Assembly: GCA_963737145.1 (NCBI GenBank) | Contig: CAVTRO010000003.1 | Location: forward strand, 62,001-126,000 | DNA from: AP-15 sp963737145 | GTDB taxonomy: Bacteria; Pseudomonadota; Alphaproteobacteria; ATCC43930; CGMCC-115725 | DNA length: 64,000 bases | Direction: 5' to 3' | Shown: piece after piece, positions 8,468 through 17,481 of the stretch | Numbering within the stretch: the stretch's first letter is position 1 | How the letters are laid out: each line of letters opens with the position of its first letter | Position numbers and translations under genes: made by a program | Notes under the pieces: model-generated | Databases searched by the model: none | Told to the model about the DNA's origin: nothing | Seen by the model: the letters and a program-made list of their open reading frames with translations, nothing else

Positions 8468-8953
8468 ATGTCGCTCCAGCTCCACTTTCTACCTCTCGCC
8501 GGCTTTGCCGGATTGATGTTGATCGCCGCCGTCGAGGATCTACGCCGGCTGGTGATCCCGAACACGGTGGTCTTGGCCTTGTGCGTGCTATGGCCGCTCC
8601 AGCTTGCCGCGGCTCCCACCATTTCCCTGACCGGCTCCGCCATCGCCGCCCTCTGTGCAACGGCAGTCTTCGCTGCCGGGGCGCTGTTGTTTTCGCGCGG
8701 GCTGATGGGCGGCGGCGACGTCAAGCTGCTCACCGCGGCGACCCTGTGGGCGGGACCCGCCCTGACCCCGGCGCTGCTGATCGTTACCGCGGTTCTCGGC
8801 GGTCTTCTGACCCTAGCTCTGTTGTCGCCGTTGGCGCTGCGCGCCGTCTTTGCTCCGGCGGCGGCCGGCGCCGCAAGGCGGATGCCGGTGCCGTACGGCG
8901 TCGCGATCGCCGGCGCCGCTCTGATCGTGACTATCCCGCCCAACCTCAGCTGA
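8468..8953 (+). CDS. cpaA: Prepilin peptidase CpaA/TadV
   Basis: 161-residue A24-family aspartic prepilin peptidase that cleaves, and may methylate, the Flp prepilins at the inner membrane. Both catalytic aspartates are visible: in AAVEDLRRLVIPN near residue 23 and in GGGDVKLL near residue 82, with about five membrane helices. It is the short single-domain form typical of Tad systems. It opens the pilus operon and is followed 10 bases later by cpaB. The ribosome site is weak (GGATGG region). Confidence 0.9.
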   Translation: MSLQLHFLPLAGFAGLMLIAAVEDLRRLVIPNTVVLALCVLWPLQLAAAPTISLTGSAIAALCATAVFAAGALLFSRGLMGGGDVKLLTAATLWAGPALTPALLIVTAVLGGLLTLALLSPLALRAVFAPAAAGAARRMPVPYGVAIAGAALIVTIPPNLS

Positions 8954-8963
8954 AGGCGGCTCG

Positions 8964-9842
8964 ATGCGCGCACGCACACTGATCCTTTTCCTGGTCGCCA
9001 TCGTGCTGGCCGGCGGCACCGCGATGCTGGTGCGCTCCTGGCTGGCGCAGCAACGCACGGTCGAGGCGGAAGCAGCGCCGATGCCGCCACCCCCCGCCCA
9101 GAAATCCGTCCTCATCGCCCGCGGCGCCATTCCCCGCGGGCAGATCTTGAAACCGACGGATCTCGCCTGGCAGATGTGGCCGGACGGCGGCCTCGATCAC
9201 GCTTATATCCAAAAGGGCGCCAAGACTATCGAGGATATCGCCGGCTCCGTGGCGCGCGAGCCGTTCGGGCCGGGGGAGCCGATCACCGAACCCAAGATCG
9301 TGGCGCCCGGCAGCCGCGGCTTTCTCGCCGCGGTGTTGCGCCCCGGCATGCGCGCGGTCTCGGTGCCGGTCACCGCGACTTCGGGGATCTCCGGCTTTGT
9401 CTTCCCGGGCGACGAAGTCGATATCCTGATCACCCACCCGCTCTCGGCGGGCGGCGGCAAGGGCGAGGGGGTGCAGCACCAAGCATCGGAGACGGTGCTG
9501 CACGATGTGCGGGTTCTGGCGGTCGACCAAAAGCTCGACGGCAAAGGGGGCGAGGCGATCGTCGCCCACACGGCGACCCTCGAAGTAACGCCGAAGCAGA
9601 GCGAGGTCATTGCCGTCGCCAGCGAGATGGGCAAGTTGTCGCTCAGTCTTCGCAGCCTGACCAGTGCGCCCGGCGAAGAGACCACCACCGATTCTGCCGA
9701 TAACCCCGGCTCGGGCACCTTCACTCTCGACAGCGAGGTCAGCCAGCTACTCGCTCAAAAGGGTAATACGATCACCGTATTGCACGGAACCGGCAAATCG
9801 GACACTAGTAGCGAGTCGCAACCTGCGTCTCGAGGTCTTTGA
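8964..9842 (+). CDS. cpaB: Flp pilus assembly protein CpaB/RcpC
   Basis: 292-residue periplasmic pilus protein with one N-terminal membrane helix (about residues 5-23), a SAF domain (about 50-115, with ARGAIPRGQIL) and the RcpC domain that follows (VSVPVTATSGISGFVFPGDEVD). CpaB links the outer-membrane secretin to the inner assembly platform. The stop overlaps the next start (TGATG), so it is coupled to cpaC. Length and gene order are normal for the family. Confidence 0.9.
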   Translation: MRARTLILFLVAIVLAGGTAMLVRSWLAQQRTVEAEAAPMPPPPAQKSVLIARGAIPRGQILKPTDLAWQMWPDGGLDHAYIQKGAKTIEDIAGSVAREPFGPGEPITEPKIVAPGSRGFLAAVLRPGMRAVSVPVTATSGISGFVFPGDEVDILITHPLSAGGGKGEGVQHQASETVLHDVRVLAVDQKLDGKGGEAIVAHTATLEVTPKQSEVIAVASEMGKLSLSLRSLTSAPGEETTTDSADNPGSGTFTLDSEVSQLLAQKGNTITVLHGTGKSDTSSESQPASRGL

Positions 9843-11329
9843 TGCGCGCTTTGCCGCTCGCCGGTCTTGCCGGATCGCTGATTTTCGCCGCCTTCGGCGC
9901 CCCGTCGGCGGCGGCTCAGACCGCCGCGCCGACAGCCGATGGGCGCGGCGCCGTGGCCGTCGCACCGCCGAACGCGACGCGACCGTTGCGCGGCGGCGCC
10001 AGCCAGGTCGCGGCCAATGGCGCGCCGATCGTGCTCGAGGTCAACAAGGGCACCCTGATCCGCCTCGCCGCCCCGGCGGCGACGGTCTTCATCGCCAATC
10101 CCGATATCGCAGATGTCCAGGTCAAGTCGCCCTCGCTGATCTATATCAGCGCCAAGGCGCCCGGCGAGACCGTGATCTATGCGGTCGACGCCACCGACGC
10201 CGTGCTGTTGAACTCCCCTGTCCGCGTCGAGCACGATCTGTCGCGGCTGCGCTCGTCCTTGCGGCAATTGGCGCCAGGTGAGCGGATATCGGCCGAGTCG
10301 GTCGACGGCAATCTGGTGCTGAGCGGCGTGGCGTCGGATGCCGGCAAGGCCGACAAGGTGCAGGCGCTCGCCGCTGCGATCGCGGGCGAGGCCAAGGGCT
10401 CGCAGGTCATCAACAGGATGACGGTCGCCACCCCGAACCAGGTCAACCTGCAGGTGCGGATCGCCGAAGTCGAGGTTTCAAAGTTGAACGAGATCGGGGT
10501 GAATTGGACGAAGGCAATCAACGATGCGACCTCTAGCGTGGCCTTCTTAACTACAAATCCGGTCACGTTAATGGCCGAAAACACCAACAATCTTCGTGTC
10601 GGGAAGCTCACCGGCCAGTCCACAAGCGCCCTGATAAGCGCTCTCGAGCAGGAGGGGTTCATCACGAGCTTGGCCGAGCCGAACCTGACCGCGATGTCCG
10701 GCCAGACCGCCAGCTTCCTCGCTGGCGGCGAGTTTCCGGTGCCGATCTCCGGTTCCGCCGCTTCCACCGGGGGTTTCCCGACGATCTCCGTCGAGTTCAA
10801 GAGCTTCGGGGTCAGCCTCGCTTTCACCCCGACAGTCATCGACGCCGATCATCTCAACCTACGCGTCCGGCCCGAGGTCAGCGAGCTGTCGACCGTCGGC
10901 GAGGTGTCGGTGCCGCTGACCTCAACCGCTACTGTGACGATCCCGGCATTGACGGTCCGCCGCGCCGAAACCTCGGTCGAACTCGGCAGCGGTGAAAGCT
11001 TCGCGCTCGCCGGCCTGTTGATGCACACCTCGCAACAGCTCGTCTCCAAGGTCCCGTGGATCGGTGATATTCCGATTGTCGGCGCGCTGTTTCGCTCGGA
11101 CCGCTTCCAGCGCGGCGAGACCGACCTCGTTGTCATCGTCACTCCCTATCTTGTGCAACCATCATCGACGCGCCTTGCGGCCCCGACCGACGGCCTCGTT
11201 TTGCCGAGCGATGCGCAACGGGTGCTCTTCAGCGACAAATACCGCCAGGGGCTGCCCGGACCGGCGCGCGGCCCGCTTGATGCCGGCGGCAAGGGCCTGA
11301 TCGGTCCCGGCGGCTTCCGGCTGGACTGA
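9842..11329 (+). CDS. cpaC: Tad secretin CpaC/RcpA
   Basis: 495-residue outer-membrane secretin through which the Flp pilus is extruded. A signal peptide covers about residues 1-27. A pilus-specific N-domain (LIRLAAPAATVFIANPDIADVQV) and a BON-like domain follow, then the secretin core with the conserved ending VPWIGDIPIVGALFRS and ETDLVVIVTPYLV. The ATG at 9842 overlaps the cpaB stop; an in-frame TTG one codon earlier is less likely. The next gene, cpaD, starts 12 bases after the stop, behind GGAGG. Confidence 0.92.
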   Translation: MRALPLAGLAGSLIFAAFGAPSAAAQTAAPTADGRGAVAVAPPNATRPLRGGASQVAANGAPIVLEVNKGTLIRLAAPAATVFIANPDIADVQVKSPSLIYISAKAPGETVIYAVDATDAVLLNSPVRVEHDLSRLRSSLRQLAPGERISAESVDGNLVLSGVASDAGKADKVQALAAAIAGEAKGSQVINRMTVATPNQVNLQVRIAEVEVSKLNEIGVNWTKAINDATSSVAFLTTNPVTLMAENTNNLRVGKLTGQSTSALISALEQEGFITSLAEPNLTAMSGQTASFLAGGEFPVPISGSAASTGGFPTISVEFKSFGVSLAFTPTVIDADHLNLRVRPEVSELSTVGEVSVPLTSTATVTIPALTVRRAETSVELGSGESFALAGLLMHTSQQLVSKVPWIGDIPIVGALFRSDRFQRGETDLVVIVTPYLVQPSSTRLAAPTDGLVLPSDAQRVLFSDKYRQGLPGPARGPLDAGGKGLIGPGGFRLD

Positions 11330-11341
11330 GGGAGGACCATT

Positions 11342-12043
11342 ATGAAGATCCGCCTCTACCCGATTGCCGTCGCGCTGCTGCTGGGGCTCGCGGCTTGCGT
11401 TACCCAGTACAGCAAGAGCGAGGCGCCCGCTGCGCTACAGGTCGACGGCGCCGAAAGCCGCGTCGAGCTCGCCTTTGCCGGCGGATCGGATCGCCTCGCG
11501 GCGGGCGAAGCCGGCCGGCTCGACCGCTTGGTGCTGGCCGGAAATATCCGCCCCGCCGATCGCGTTGCGATCGCCGCGGCCGGGCCCCCGCTGCTCGCCG
11601 AGCGGCGCGCCGCCGCGATTTCGAGCGAGCTCCTCCGCTACGGCATCGTCGCCAGCACGCAGATTCTCGATACAGTGCCGGCCAATCGGGCGATTGTCTC
11701 GGTGGGCCGCTATACGGTGACCTTGCCGACCTGCCCGAATTGGAGCGAGTCTCTCGCCGCCGAGTTCACCAATGCGCGGTCGAGCTATTACGGCTGCGCC
11801 AATGCGACAAACCTCGGCCTGATGGTGGCGAGCCCCGCCGACCTCGTCAGCGGAAGAACGCTCGCACCGGCCGACGCCCGGCCCGCCGTTGCCGCCGTCG
11901 AGCGGTATATGACCGACCGCGTCAAACAGCCGCCGACGCCCACCGCCTCGCCATTTGCCGCGTCGACTGGCGGCGGGGGAGGCGGAGAAGGCGGCGCTGC
12001 CGGCGGCGGAGCCGGTGCTGGAGCGGGGGCCGGAGCTCAGTAA
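11342..12043 (+). CDS. cpaD: Pilus assembly lipoprotein CpaD
   Basis: 233-residue outer-membrane lipoprotein of the Tad secretion channel. The signal peptide ends in the lipobox LAAC (Cys at about residue 19). The family core is present: LPTCPNWS, then SYYGCANATNLGLMVASPADLV. The last 25 residues are almost pure glycine and alanine, an unusual low-complexity tail. A GGAGG ribosome site lies in front of the ATG. The stop overlaps the cpaE start (TAATG). Confidence 0.88.
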   Translation: MKIRLYPIAVALLLGLAACVTQYSKSEAPAALQVDGAESRVELAFAGGSDRLAAGEAGRLDRLVLAGNIRPADRVAIAAAGPPLLAERRAAAISSELLRYGIVASTQILDTVPANRAIVSVGRYTVTLPTCPNWSESLAAEFTNARSSYYGCANATNLGLMVASPADLVSGRTLAPADARPAVAAVERYMTDRVKQPPTPTASPFAASTGGGGGGEGGAAGGGAGAGAGAGAQ

Positions 12044-13242
12044 TGAAATCATCGCGCGCTTCGGATGCGCTCAAACCCGAGCGCGACGGCATCCTCGCCG
12101 TCCTCCACGAGCCATCGACGATCGATCGGATCCAGGGGGTCATCCGGGAATTGCAACTGGATGACGAGCTCTCTGTAACCGATACCCTCGACGCCGCGTT
12201 GCGGCGCATCCGCTCGGGTTCGACACCGCGCATCCTGATGATCGACCTCAGCGAATCGACCGCGCCGATCGCTGAAGTCAGCGCCGCGCGCGCGGTTGGC
12301 GGCGCCGATCTGAAACTCGTCGTGCTCGGCACCGTAAACGATGTCGCTTTGTTCCGCGATCTGCTCTCGGCCGGCGCCAGCGACTATCTGGTCAAGCCGT
12401 CGACCCGCGAAGCATTGACCGCCGTTTTGGAAAGAACCTCGGGCCCGTCAGGAACCCCGGACGGGTTGGGACAGGTGATCGTCTTTCTCGGCAGCCGGGG
12501 CGGCGTCGGTGCGACAACCTCGGCGGTTTCCTGCGCCTGGCTGATGGCAAACGAGCGGCGTGAGCGGGTCGCGCTCGTCGATCTCGACTTGCATTTCGGG
12601 ACCGTCGCCTTGAAGCTGGACCTCGACCCGGGCAGCGGGCTGTGCGAAGCCCTCGAACAGCCGTCGCGCATCGACAGCTTGTTCATCGAGCGCGCGATGA
12701 TCAAGGTCAGCGATAATTTGCGTGTGCTGGCAGCCGAGGCCTCTGCGGCCCAGCATGTTGCTGTCGACGCCGGCGCGGTCGACATGCTGCTCCACGAATT
12801 GCGCCGCAAATTCGTCCGGGTCGCGGTCGATTTGCCGCGCGGGGTCAGCCCGATGCACCGCGTCGTGCTGGCCGCCGCGAGCCAGGTGGTCGTGTTCTGC
12901 CAGCACAGCCTCGCCGGTCTGCGCGACACGATCCGGCTGCAGAACCTGGTGCGCGAGCAGGCGCCCCAGGCCCGGCTGTTGCTCGTCGAGGCGGGGGCCA
13001 GCGGCGAGCGCGCTCCGATCGGCAAGAGCGAATTCGAAAAGGGGATCGGCAAATCGCTCGACGGGAGCCTTTCCTACGACCCCAAATCCGCCAGTGCCGC
13101 AGCCAATTCGGGCCAACCTCTGCCGGCCGCGGCGCCGCGCAGCGCGATTGTTCGCGAACTGCGCCAGCTGACGGCCCTGCTGGTCGGTCCTGCGCCGGCC
13201 GCCGCCAAAAGCCGGGTCTTTGCCCTCCCGTCGCTATGGTAG
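12043..13242 (+). CDS. cpaE: CpaE/TadZ-like localisation ATPase
   Basis: 399-residue protein with an N-terminal receiver-like domain (about 20-130, VVLGTVNDVALFRDLL ... ASDYLVKPST) and a C-terminal MinD/ParA-type domain. The P-loop reads SRGGVGATTS, with the usual Walker lysine replaced, as is common in CpaE. In Caulobacter CpaE places the pilus at the cell pole. I chose the ATG at 12043 that overlaps the cpaD stop: the frame is open much further upstream, but that part lies over cpaD and has no family similarity. Confidence 0.88.
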   Translation: MKSSRASDALKPERDGILAVLHEPSTIDRIQGVIRELQLDDELSVTDTLDAALRRIRSGSTPRILMIDLSESTAPIAEVSAARAVGGADLKLVVLGTVNDVALFRDLLSAGASDYLVKPSTREALTAVLERTSGPSGTPDGLGQVIVFLGSRGGVGATTSAVSCAWLMANERRERVALVDLDLHFGTVALKLDLDPGSGLCEALEQPSRIDSLFIERAMIKVSDNLRVLAAEASAAQHVAVDAGAVDMLLHELRRKFVRVAVDLPRGVSPMHRVVLAAASQVVVFCQHSLAGLRDTIRLQNLVREQAPQARLLLVEAGASGERAPIGKSEFEKGIGKSLDGSLSYDPKSASAAANSGQPLPAAAPRSAIVRELRQLTALLVGPAPAAAKSRVFALPSLW

Positions 13243-15017
13243 GATTCTTCAAACGCCCCCTGGCCGAAGATGGGCTAGACGCTCGCATCGCCGTGCTTTC
13301 GCGGCGTGCGCAGCCGCTCCCAAAGCCCTCCAATCCAGAACTGGCGCCCCTCCCGCCGGCTGCCCCGGATGATAGGCGCGCGGCGGCGCCGGAGACCGGG
13401 CGCCCGGCGGCGCCGAACATTGCGCCTGTGTCAGCGCCGGACTCCATCGTTGCAGCAGCTCCCAAGCCAGCGCCGGCTGCCTTCTCGCCGCCCGATCTCT
13501 CCGATGAGGATCGGTTTCTTCTGGCGCGCGAGGAGCTGCTCGCTCGTCTGAGCGTGGAACTGAGTCCCGAGCGCATCGCCATTCTGAGCCGCGGCGAACT
13601 CGCCAAGGTCATCGATGCGGCGATCCAGGCCCACTTTGTGCGCAGCGGGGTCGAAGCGGACCCCATCATCCGCCGCAACCTGATCACCGCGCTGATCAAG
13701 GGCCTCCTCGAACCCGATAAAACCCCGGCGGACGATGCAGGCTCGCGGCGCTCGTCCAACCGCTCGGCGGTCGAGTCGGCAAAGGGGCAGATCCAACCGC
13801 TCGTCCTCGAGCATATGGACGTGGCCGCGGCCGCGGAAATGCCGCGCGCCGTCTTCGAGGCCCAGCTGACCGGGTGGGTCAAGGACCTGCTGACCGAAAC
13901 CAAGATCCAACTGAATTTTATCGAGCAGCGCGAACTCGTCGAGTCGCTGATTGCCGATATGCTCGGGCTCGGCCCCCTCGAACCTCTGATCGAGGACGAG
14001 ACCGTGACAGACATCATGGTCAATGGCGCGCGGCAAGTCTATGTCGAGCGGCGCGGCAAGCTGGAACTGACCGGCGTGCGCTTTCGCGACGACGACCACG
14101 TCATGAACATGGCGACCCGGATCGTCACGCGGGTCGGCCGCCGCATCGACGAAGCGACGCCGCTTGTCGATGCCCGCCTGCTGGACGGCAGCCGGGTAAA
14201 CATCATCGTGCCGCCGCTGGCGATCGACGGGCCGTCAATCTCGATCCGCAAATTTTCGAAGAAGACGATCACACTCGATACGATGGCGCAGCAAGCCAAC
14301 ATCTCGGCGGAGATGGCAACCCTGCTCAAGATTGCCGCGCGCTGCCGCCTCAATATCCTGATTTCCGGCGGCACCGGCTCGGGCAAGACCACGTTGTTGA
14401 ATGCATTGTCGCGGCTGATCGATCCGGCCGAGCGGACCGTGACGATCGAGGACGCGGCCGAATTGCAATTGCAGCAGCCGCATGTCGTGCGGCTCGAAAC
14501 ACGGCCTCCGAATCTCGAGGGCAGCGGCGAAATCACGATGCGCGATCTGCTGCGCAACGCGCTGCGCATGCGCCCCGACCGCATCATCCTGGGCGAGATC
14601 CGCGGCGCCGAGGCGCTCGACGTGCTGCAGGCGATGAACACCGGCCACGACGGATCAATGAGCACGATCCACGCCAATACGCCGCGCGAGGCGTTGACCC
14701 GGCTCGAAAACATGGTCGGCATGACCGGCATCAACCTGCCGTCGCGCGCCGTTCGCACTCAGATCGCCGCCGCGGTCCATCTGATCGCCCAAGTCAACCG
14801 TATGCGAGACGGCATTCGCCGCGTCACGCATGTCATGGAAGTGGTCGGCATGGAAGGCGATGTCATCACAACTCAGGAGCTGTTCACTTTTCAGTTCCAA
14901 GGCGAGGCGACCGACGGCAAGCTGCGCGGTGTATTCAAATCGAGCGGAATTCGCCCGTTCTTTCTGCCGCGAGCCGAGTATTACGGGCTCGATCGTGCCT
15001 TGCTCGAGATTGTTTGA
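13236..15017 (+). CDS. cpaF: Tad pilus ATPase CpaF/TadA
   Basis: 593-residue secretion ATPase of the CpaF/TadA family that powers Flp pilus assembly. After a Pro/Ala-rich, probably disordered stretch (about residues 25-90), the conserved part starts near 190. It contains the Walker A loop SGGTGSGKTTLLN, the Asp box (TVTIEDAAELQL), the Walker B region RPDRIILGEIRGAEALD and the His box NTGHDGSMSTIHAN. It is longer than many homologues because of the N-terminal extension. The ATG overlaps the end of cpaE by 7 bases. Confidence 0.93.
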   Translation: MVGFFKRPLAEDGLDARIAVLSRRAQPLPKPSNPELAPLPPAAPDDRRAAAPETGRPAAPNIAPVSAPDSIVAAAPKPAPAAFSPPDLSDEDRFLLAREELLARLSVELSPERIAILSRGELAKVIDAAIQAHFVRSGVEADPIIRRNLITALIKGLLEPDKTPADDAGSRRSSNRSAVESAKGQIQPLVLEHMDVAAAAEMPRAVFEAQLTGWVKDLLTETKIQLNFIEQRELVESLIADMLGLGPLEPLIEDETVTDIMVNGARQVYVERRGKLELTGVRFRDDDHVMNMATRIVTRVGRRIDEATPLVDARLLDGSRVNIIVPPLAIDGPSISIRKFSKKTITLDTMAQQANISAEMATLLKIAARCRLNILISGGTGSGKTTLLNALSRLIDPAERTVTIEDAAELQLQQPHVVRLETRPPNLEGSGEITMRDLLRNALRMRPDRIILGEIRGAEALDVLQAMNTGHDGSMSTIHANTPREALTRLENMVGMTGINLPSRAVRTQIAAAVHLIAQVNRMRDGIRRVTHVMEVVGMEGDVITTQELFTFQFQGEATDGKLRGVFKSSGIRPFFLPRAEYYGLDRALLEIV

Positions 15018-15093
15018 CACTCCGCTAGTGCACTGCGTCAAACAGATGGTACAGGGCAGCGCGAGTCGCCTGGGTTGCGCCCTCAATTCAGCT

Positions 15094-15145
15094 GTCATTG
15101 CGCCCCAGCGAAGCAATATTAGCGCAAGGCGCGCCTCGCAATGAT
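15094..15145. repeat. Intergenic palindromic repeat (TCATTGCG...CGCAATGA)
   Basis: Imperfect palindrome between cpaF and the first pilin gene. TCATTGCG at 15095-15102 pairs with CGCAATGA at 15137-15144, and the inner part AGCGAAGCAAT is typical of dispersed palindromes in Rhizobiales-type genomes. In the transcript it would fold into a hairpin and could lower read-through or stabilise the pilin message. Confidence 0.55.
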
Positions 15146-15266
15146 ACCATCAATTTGACTGCCAAGTTGCCGGCCTGCCTACAAGACCGAGTTGCTTCAC
15201 GGTTAATTAAGGTTTTTCTCGCACCCTACGCACGATTGCTTTTGTTTGAAGGCAAGGAGGGTATCG

Positions 15267-15428
15267 TTGCGCAGGGTTCTTTCGACTTTGACCAGAGACG
15301 AATCCGGGGTTACAGCGATCGAGTATACGTTGATTGCTGCATTGATCGCAGTGGCGGCGATCGCCTCATTCATCATAATCGGCACCGATATCAGCACGAG
15401 CTTCAGCACCGTTGCCGGCAAACTATAA
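15267..15428 (+). CDS. flp: Flp-type pilin 1
   Basis: 53-residue Flp/Fap-family major pilin precursor. It has a short basic leader, then the prepilin site SG/VTAIEY (cleavage after Gly, the Glu at +5 and Tyr at +6) and one long hydrophobic helix (LIAALIAVAAIASF), ending in STVAGKL. I chose the TTG at 15267: AAGGAGG lies at 15254-15260, six bases before it, while the in-frame TTG at 15246 has no ribosome site and would run through the AGGAGG. The same leader length is seen in the two following copies. It is processed by CpaA and assembled by the cpa/tad genes around it. Confidence 0.9.
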   Translation: MRRVLSTLTRDESGVTAIEYTLIAALIAVAAIASFIIIGTDISTSFSTVAGKL

Positions 15429-15862
15429 GGGACGCACGACACTGGCCGCCTCCGGCATGTCCCCGAACTGGTCGGCACGGAGGGGTGCACCACAGCTTGG
15501 AGCTGTACGCCTTGAAGGTAAGATGAGGGTGGGGCGATTTGCGTGGCCTATTCAACTTTGGAGAACTCCGTTTGTTTTCCTGCTTCAAACTGAATAAATC
15601 CGGGGTTGATCGCACTTTAGATGAGATGAACTTTGGATCATTTGATGGGTCCCGTTATCATGTCACCGGAGCGGCGATGGCCGGTATAAATCGGGCCTTC
15701 GCGCCGTTGTCCTCCCGCTGGCTTACTCAGTCCTACCGGACCGGCTCTCGGCTAACTCGCCGGTGCCGAGACGCCTTGCTCGCCCACCTACTGCTCAACA
15801 TCGCGCAAGCATTTTGTTTTACGCGGCGCACGATAGGCTTTATCGAGCAAAGAAGAAGTCCG
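15429..15862. other. Gene-free spacer between pilin 1 and pilin 2
   Basis: 434 bases without a convincing gene. Short open frames occur on both strands but none has a ribosome site or recognisable protein. The part from about 15780 to 15862 is AT-richer and probably holds the leader, and perhaps a promoter, for the second and third pilin genes. I see no repeat, hairpin with T-run or RNA gene. Confidence 0.4.
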
Positions 15863-16024
15863 TTGCATAGGCCTCTTACAAAATTGGTCGGAGACAGATC
15901 AGGGGTCACCGCGATCGAGTATGCGTTGATCGCCGCCTTGATCGCGGTCGCGGCGATCGCCGCTTTCACCCTCGTCGGCACCAGGCTAAGCACGACTTTC
16001 AGCACCGTCGCCGGCAAGCTGTAA
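15863..16024 (+). CDS. flp: Flp-type pilin 2
   Basis: 53-residue Flp pilin precursor, the second of three tandem copies. The mature part has the SG/VTAIEY processing site, the helix LIAALIAVAAIAAFTLVG and the ending STTFSTVAGKL. The frame is open far upstream, but the TTG at 15863 gives exactly the 53-residue length of the other two copies and lies 8-10 bases after a purine run (AGAAGAAG). No ATG or GTG offers a better start. It lies 91 bases before pilin 3. Confidence 0.85.
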   Translation: MHRPLTKLVGDRSGVTAIEYALIAALIAVAAIAAFTLVGTRLSTTFSTVAGKL

Positions 16025-16115
16025 GTCCGTACAGAAGACACCTTGTTTTTACAATTACTCAAATGGTTTCGTGGCAGCTTGCGCAAGGTCGCTGTGTTCG
16101 TGCAGGGAGATTTCG

Positions 16116-16277
16116 TTGCGCACGCTTCTTCTGAACTTGGTCAAGGACGAGACCGGGGTCACGGCCATCGAGTATGCATTGATCGCCGCATTGATCGCGG
16201 TTGCGGCAATCGCCGCACTCACCCTCGTTGGCACCAGTCTCAGCACGACCTTCAGCACCGTCGCGGGCAAGCTATAA
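16116..16277 (+). CDS. flp: Flp-type pilin 3
   Basis: Third 53-residue Flp pilin precursor. It shares TG/VTAIEY, the helix LIAALIAVAAIAALTLVG and the ending STTFSTVAGKL with copy 2, and differs mainly in the leader (LLLNLVKDE) and a few helix residues. The TTG start at 16116 follows AGGGAG at 16104-16109. Copies 2 and 3 are closer to each other than to copy 1, which suggests a later duplication. Confidence 0.88.
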   Translation: MRTLLLNLVKDETGVTAIEYALIAALIAVAAIAALTLVGTSLSTTFSTVAGKL

Positions 16278-16346
16278 CTATCGGACAGAGGGCAACCGTC
16301 GAACGACGCTCGATGGCAATCGACCAAGCGCCGGGTGCCGCCTAGC

Positions 16347-16481
16347 ATGCCCCTTATGCCGTTTTTGCTGTTGATCCTTCCCGGAATTTTCGAGTTCGGA
16401 CGGGGGCTGTGGAGGCAGAGCTCGTTGCAATATGCACTCGAGGCAGCGGCGCGCTGCAGCCCGATGGAGACCACCACCTGA
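16347..16481 (+). pseudogene. TadE-like minor pilin stub
   Basis: A 44-residue frame reading MPFLLLILPGIFEFGRGLW, then RQSSLQYALEAAARCS, before a stop. That is the start of a TadE/TadG-like pseudopilin: hydrophobic stretch, invariant Glu and Gly (FEFGR), then the LQYA..EAAR motif. Normal TadE proteins run to about 130-200 residues and have a basic leader in front; here both the leader and everything after the AAR motif are gone. The stop sits 1 base before tadB. It is either a deletion remnant or a minimal pseudopilin; I favour remnant because no export or cleavage leader is left. Confidence 0.65.
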
Positions 16482-16482
16482 A

Positions 16483-17481
16483 ATGGATATACCGCTCGAT
16501 CCGGAGACGACGATCGCGCTCGCCGGCGCGGTAACTCTCGCATTTTTCCTTTGCCTTGTTGCCTATGCAGTGAGCGAAGGTGTCGGGGGCCGGCGCTTCA
16601 AGCGGCGTCTGGCCGGGGTACGCGATAGGGCGCGAGGGGTGGTTTCGGTCGAATCGGCGGCAGCCCGATCGCTAGCACGGCAGCACAGCGCGACACCCAA
16701 AATTGACCGCTTCGCCCGGCAGTTCCTGCCGCGCCGCGATATGCTCTCGCACCGCCTCGCACGCACCGGGCGGCGAATCAGTGTTGGCCAATATGCAATG
16801 ACCGGCTTTGGCATTGCGGTTGCCGTCGCGACTATTCTCGTTTGCGTTACTCCAATCGGCATCGTCGCGAGCCTGTTCCTGGGGCTTCTGGCGGGAACCG
16901 CGCTGCCTCACATGGCGGTGGGCCGGATGGGAAAGCGCCGGGTCGCCGCCTTTGTCGGCCTGTTTCCCGAGGCCATCGACTTGATGGTGCGGGCGCTGCG
17001 CTCCGGCCTGCCGATCAGCGAAGCGGTCATCGGCGCGGGCCGGGAGATCGGGGATCCGGTCGGCGACGAGCTGGGGCGGGTCGAGGCCGGCATGCGGATG
17101 GGCCGCGATCTCGAAGGCCTGCTGTGGGACATCGCCAACCGTATCGATGTGCCGGAATTTCGCTTCTTCATCATCGCGCTCAGCGTTCAACGCGAGACCG
17201 GCGGGAACCTTGCCGAGACCTTAGCCAATCTGGCCGACGTGCTGCGCCGGCGCCGGCAGATGCGCGCCAAGGTGCGCGCCATGTCGAGCGAAACGCGGGC
17301 GACCACGATGATTCTGGCCGGCATGCCGGTTCTGGTCATCGTGATGCTCGTGCTGACCTCGCCGCAATATCTGGCCCCGCTTTACACCGATATCCGCGGT
17401 TTTCTTCTCGACGGCCTGGCACTGATAATGCTTGGCACCGGGGTTGGCATCATGACCAGGATGGCGCGGTTCGAAATATGA
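16483..17481 (+). CDS. tadB: Tad platform protein TadB
   Basis: 332-residue inner-membrane platform protein of the type II secretion F family. It has an N-terminal helix (about 8-30), a helix pair near 100-145, the GspF domain with GLFPEAIDLMVRALRSG and FRFFIIALSVQRETGGNLAE, and a C-terminal helix pair. The ATG at 16483 is preferred over in-frame upstream codons because the latter lie inside the TadE stub. The stop overlaps the tadC start (ATGA). Confidence 0.9.
   Translation: MDIPLDPETTIALAGAVTLAFFLCLVAYAVSEGVGGRRFKRRLAGVRDRARGVVSVESAAARSLARQHSATPKIDRFARQFLPRRDMLSHRLARTGRRISVGQYAMTGFGIAVAVATILVCVTPIGIVASLFLGLLAGTALPHMAVGRMGKRRVAAFVGLFPEAIDLMVRALRSGLPISEAVIGAGREIGDPVGDELGRVEAGMRMGRDLEGLLWDIANRIDVPEFRFFIIALSVQRETGGNLAETLANLADVLRRRRQMRAKVRAMSSETRATTMILAGMPVLVIVMLVLTSPQYLAPLYTDIRGFLLDGLALIMLGTGVGIMTRMARFEI

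Noticed and set aside
11395..12042. Long upstream open frame that would add 216 residues to CpaE
   Set aside because: It lies over cpaD in another frame, is arginine-rich and unlike any CpaE N-terminus; the ATG overlapping the cpaD stop fits better.
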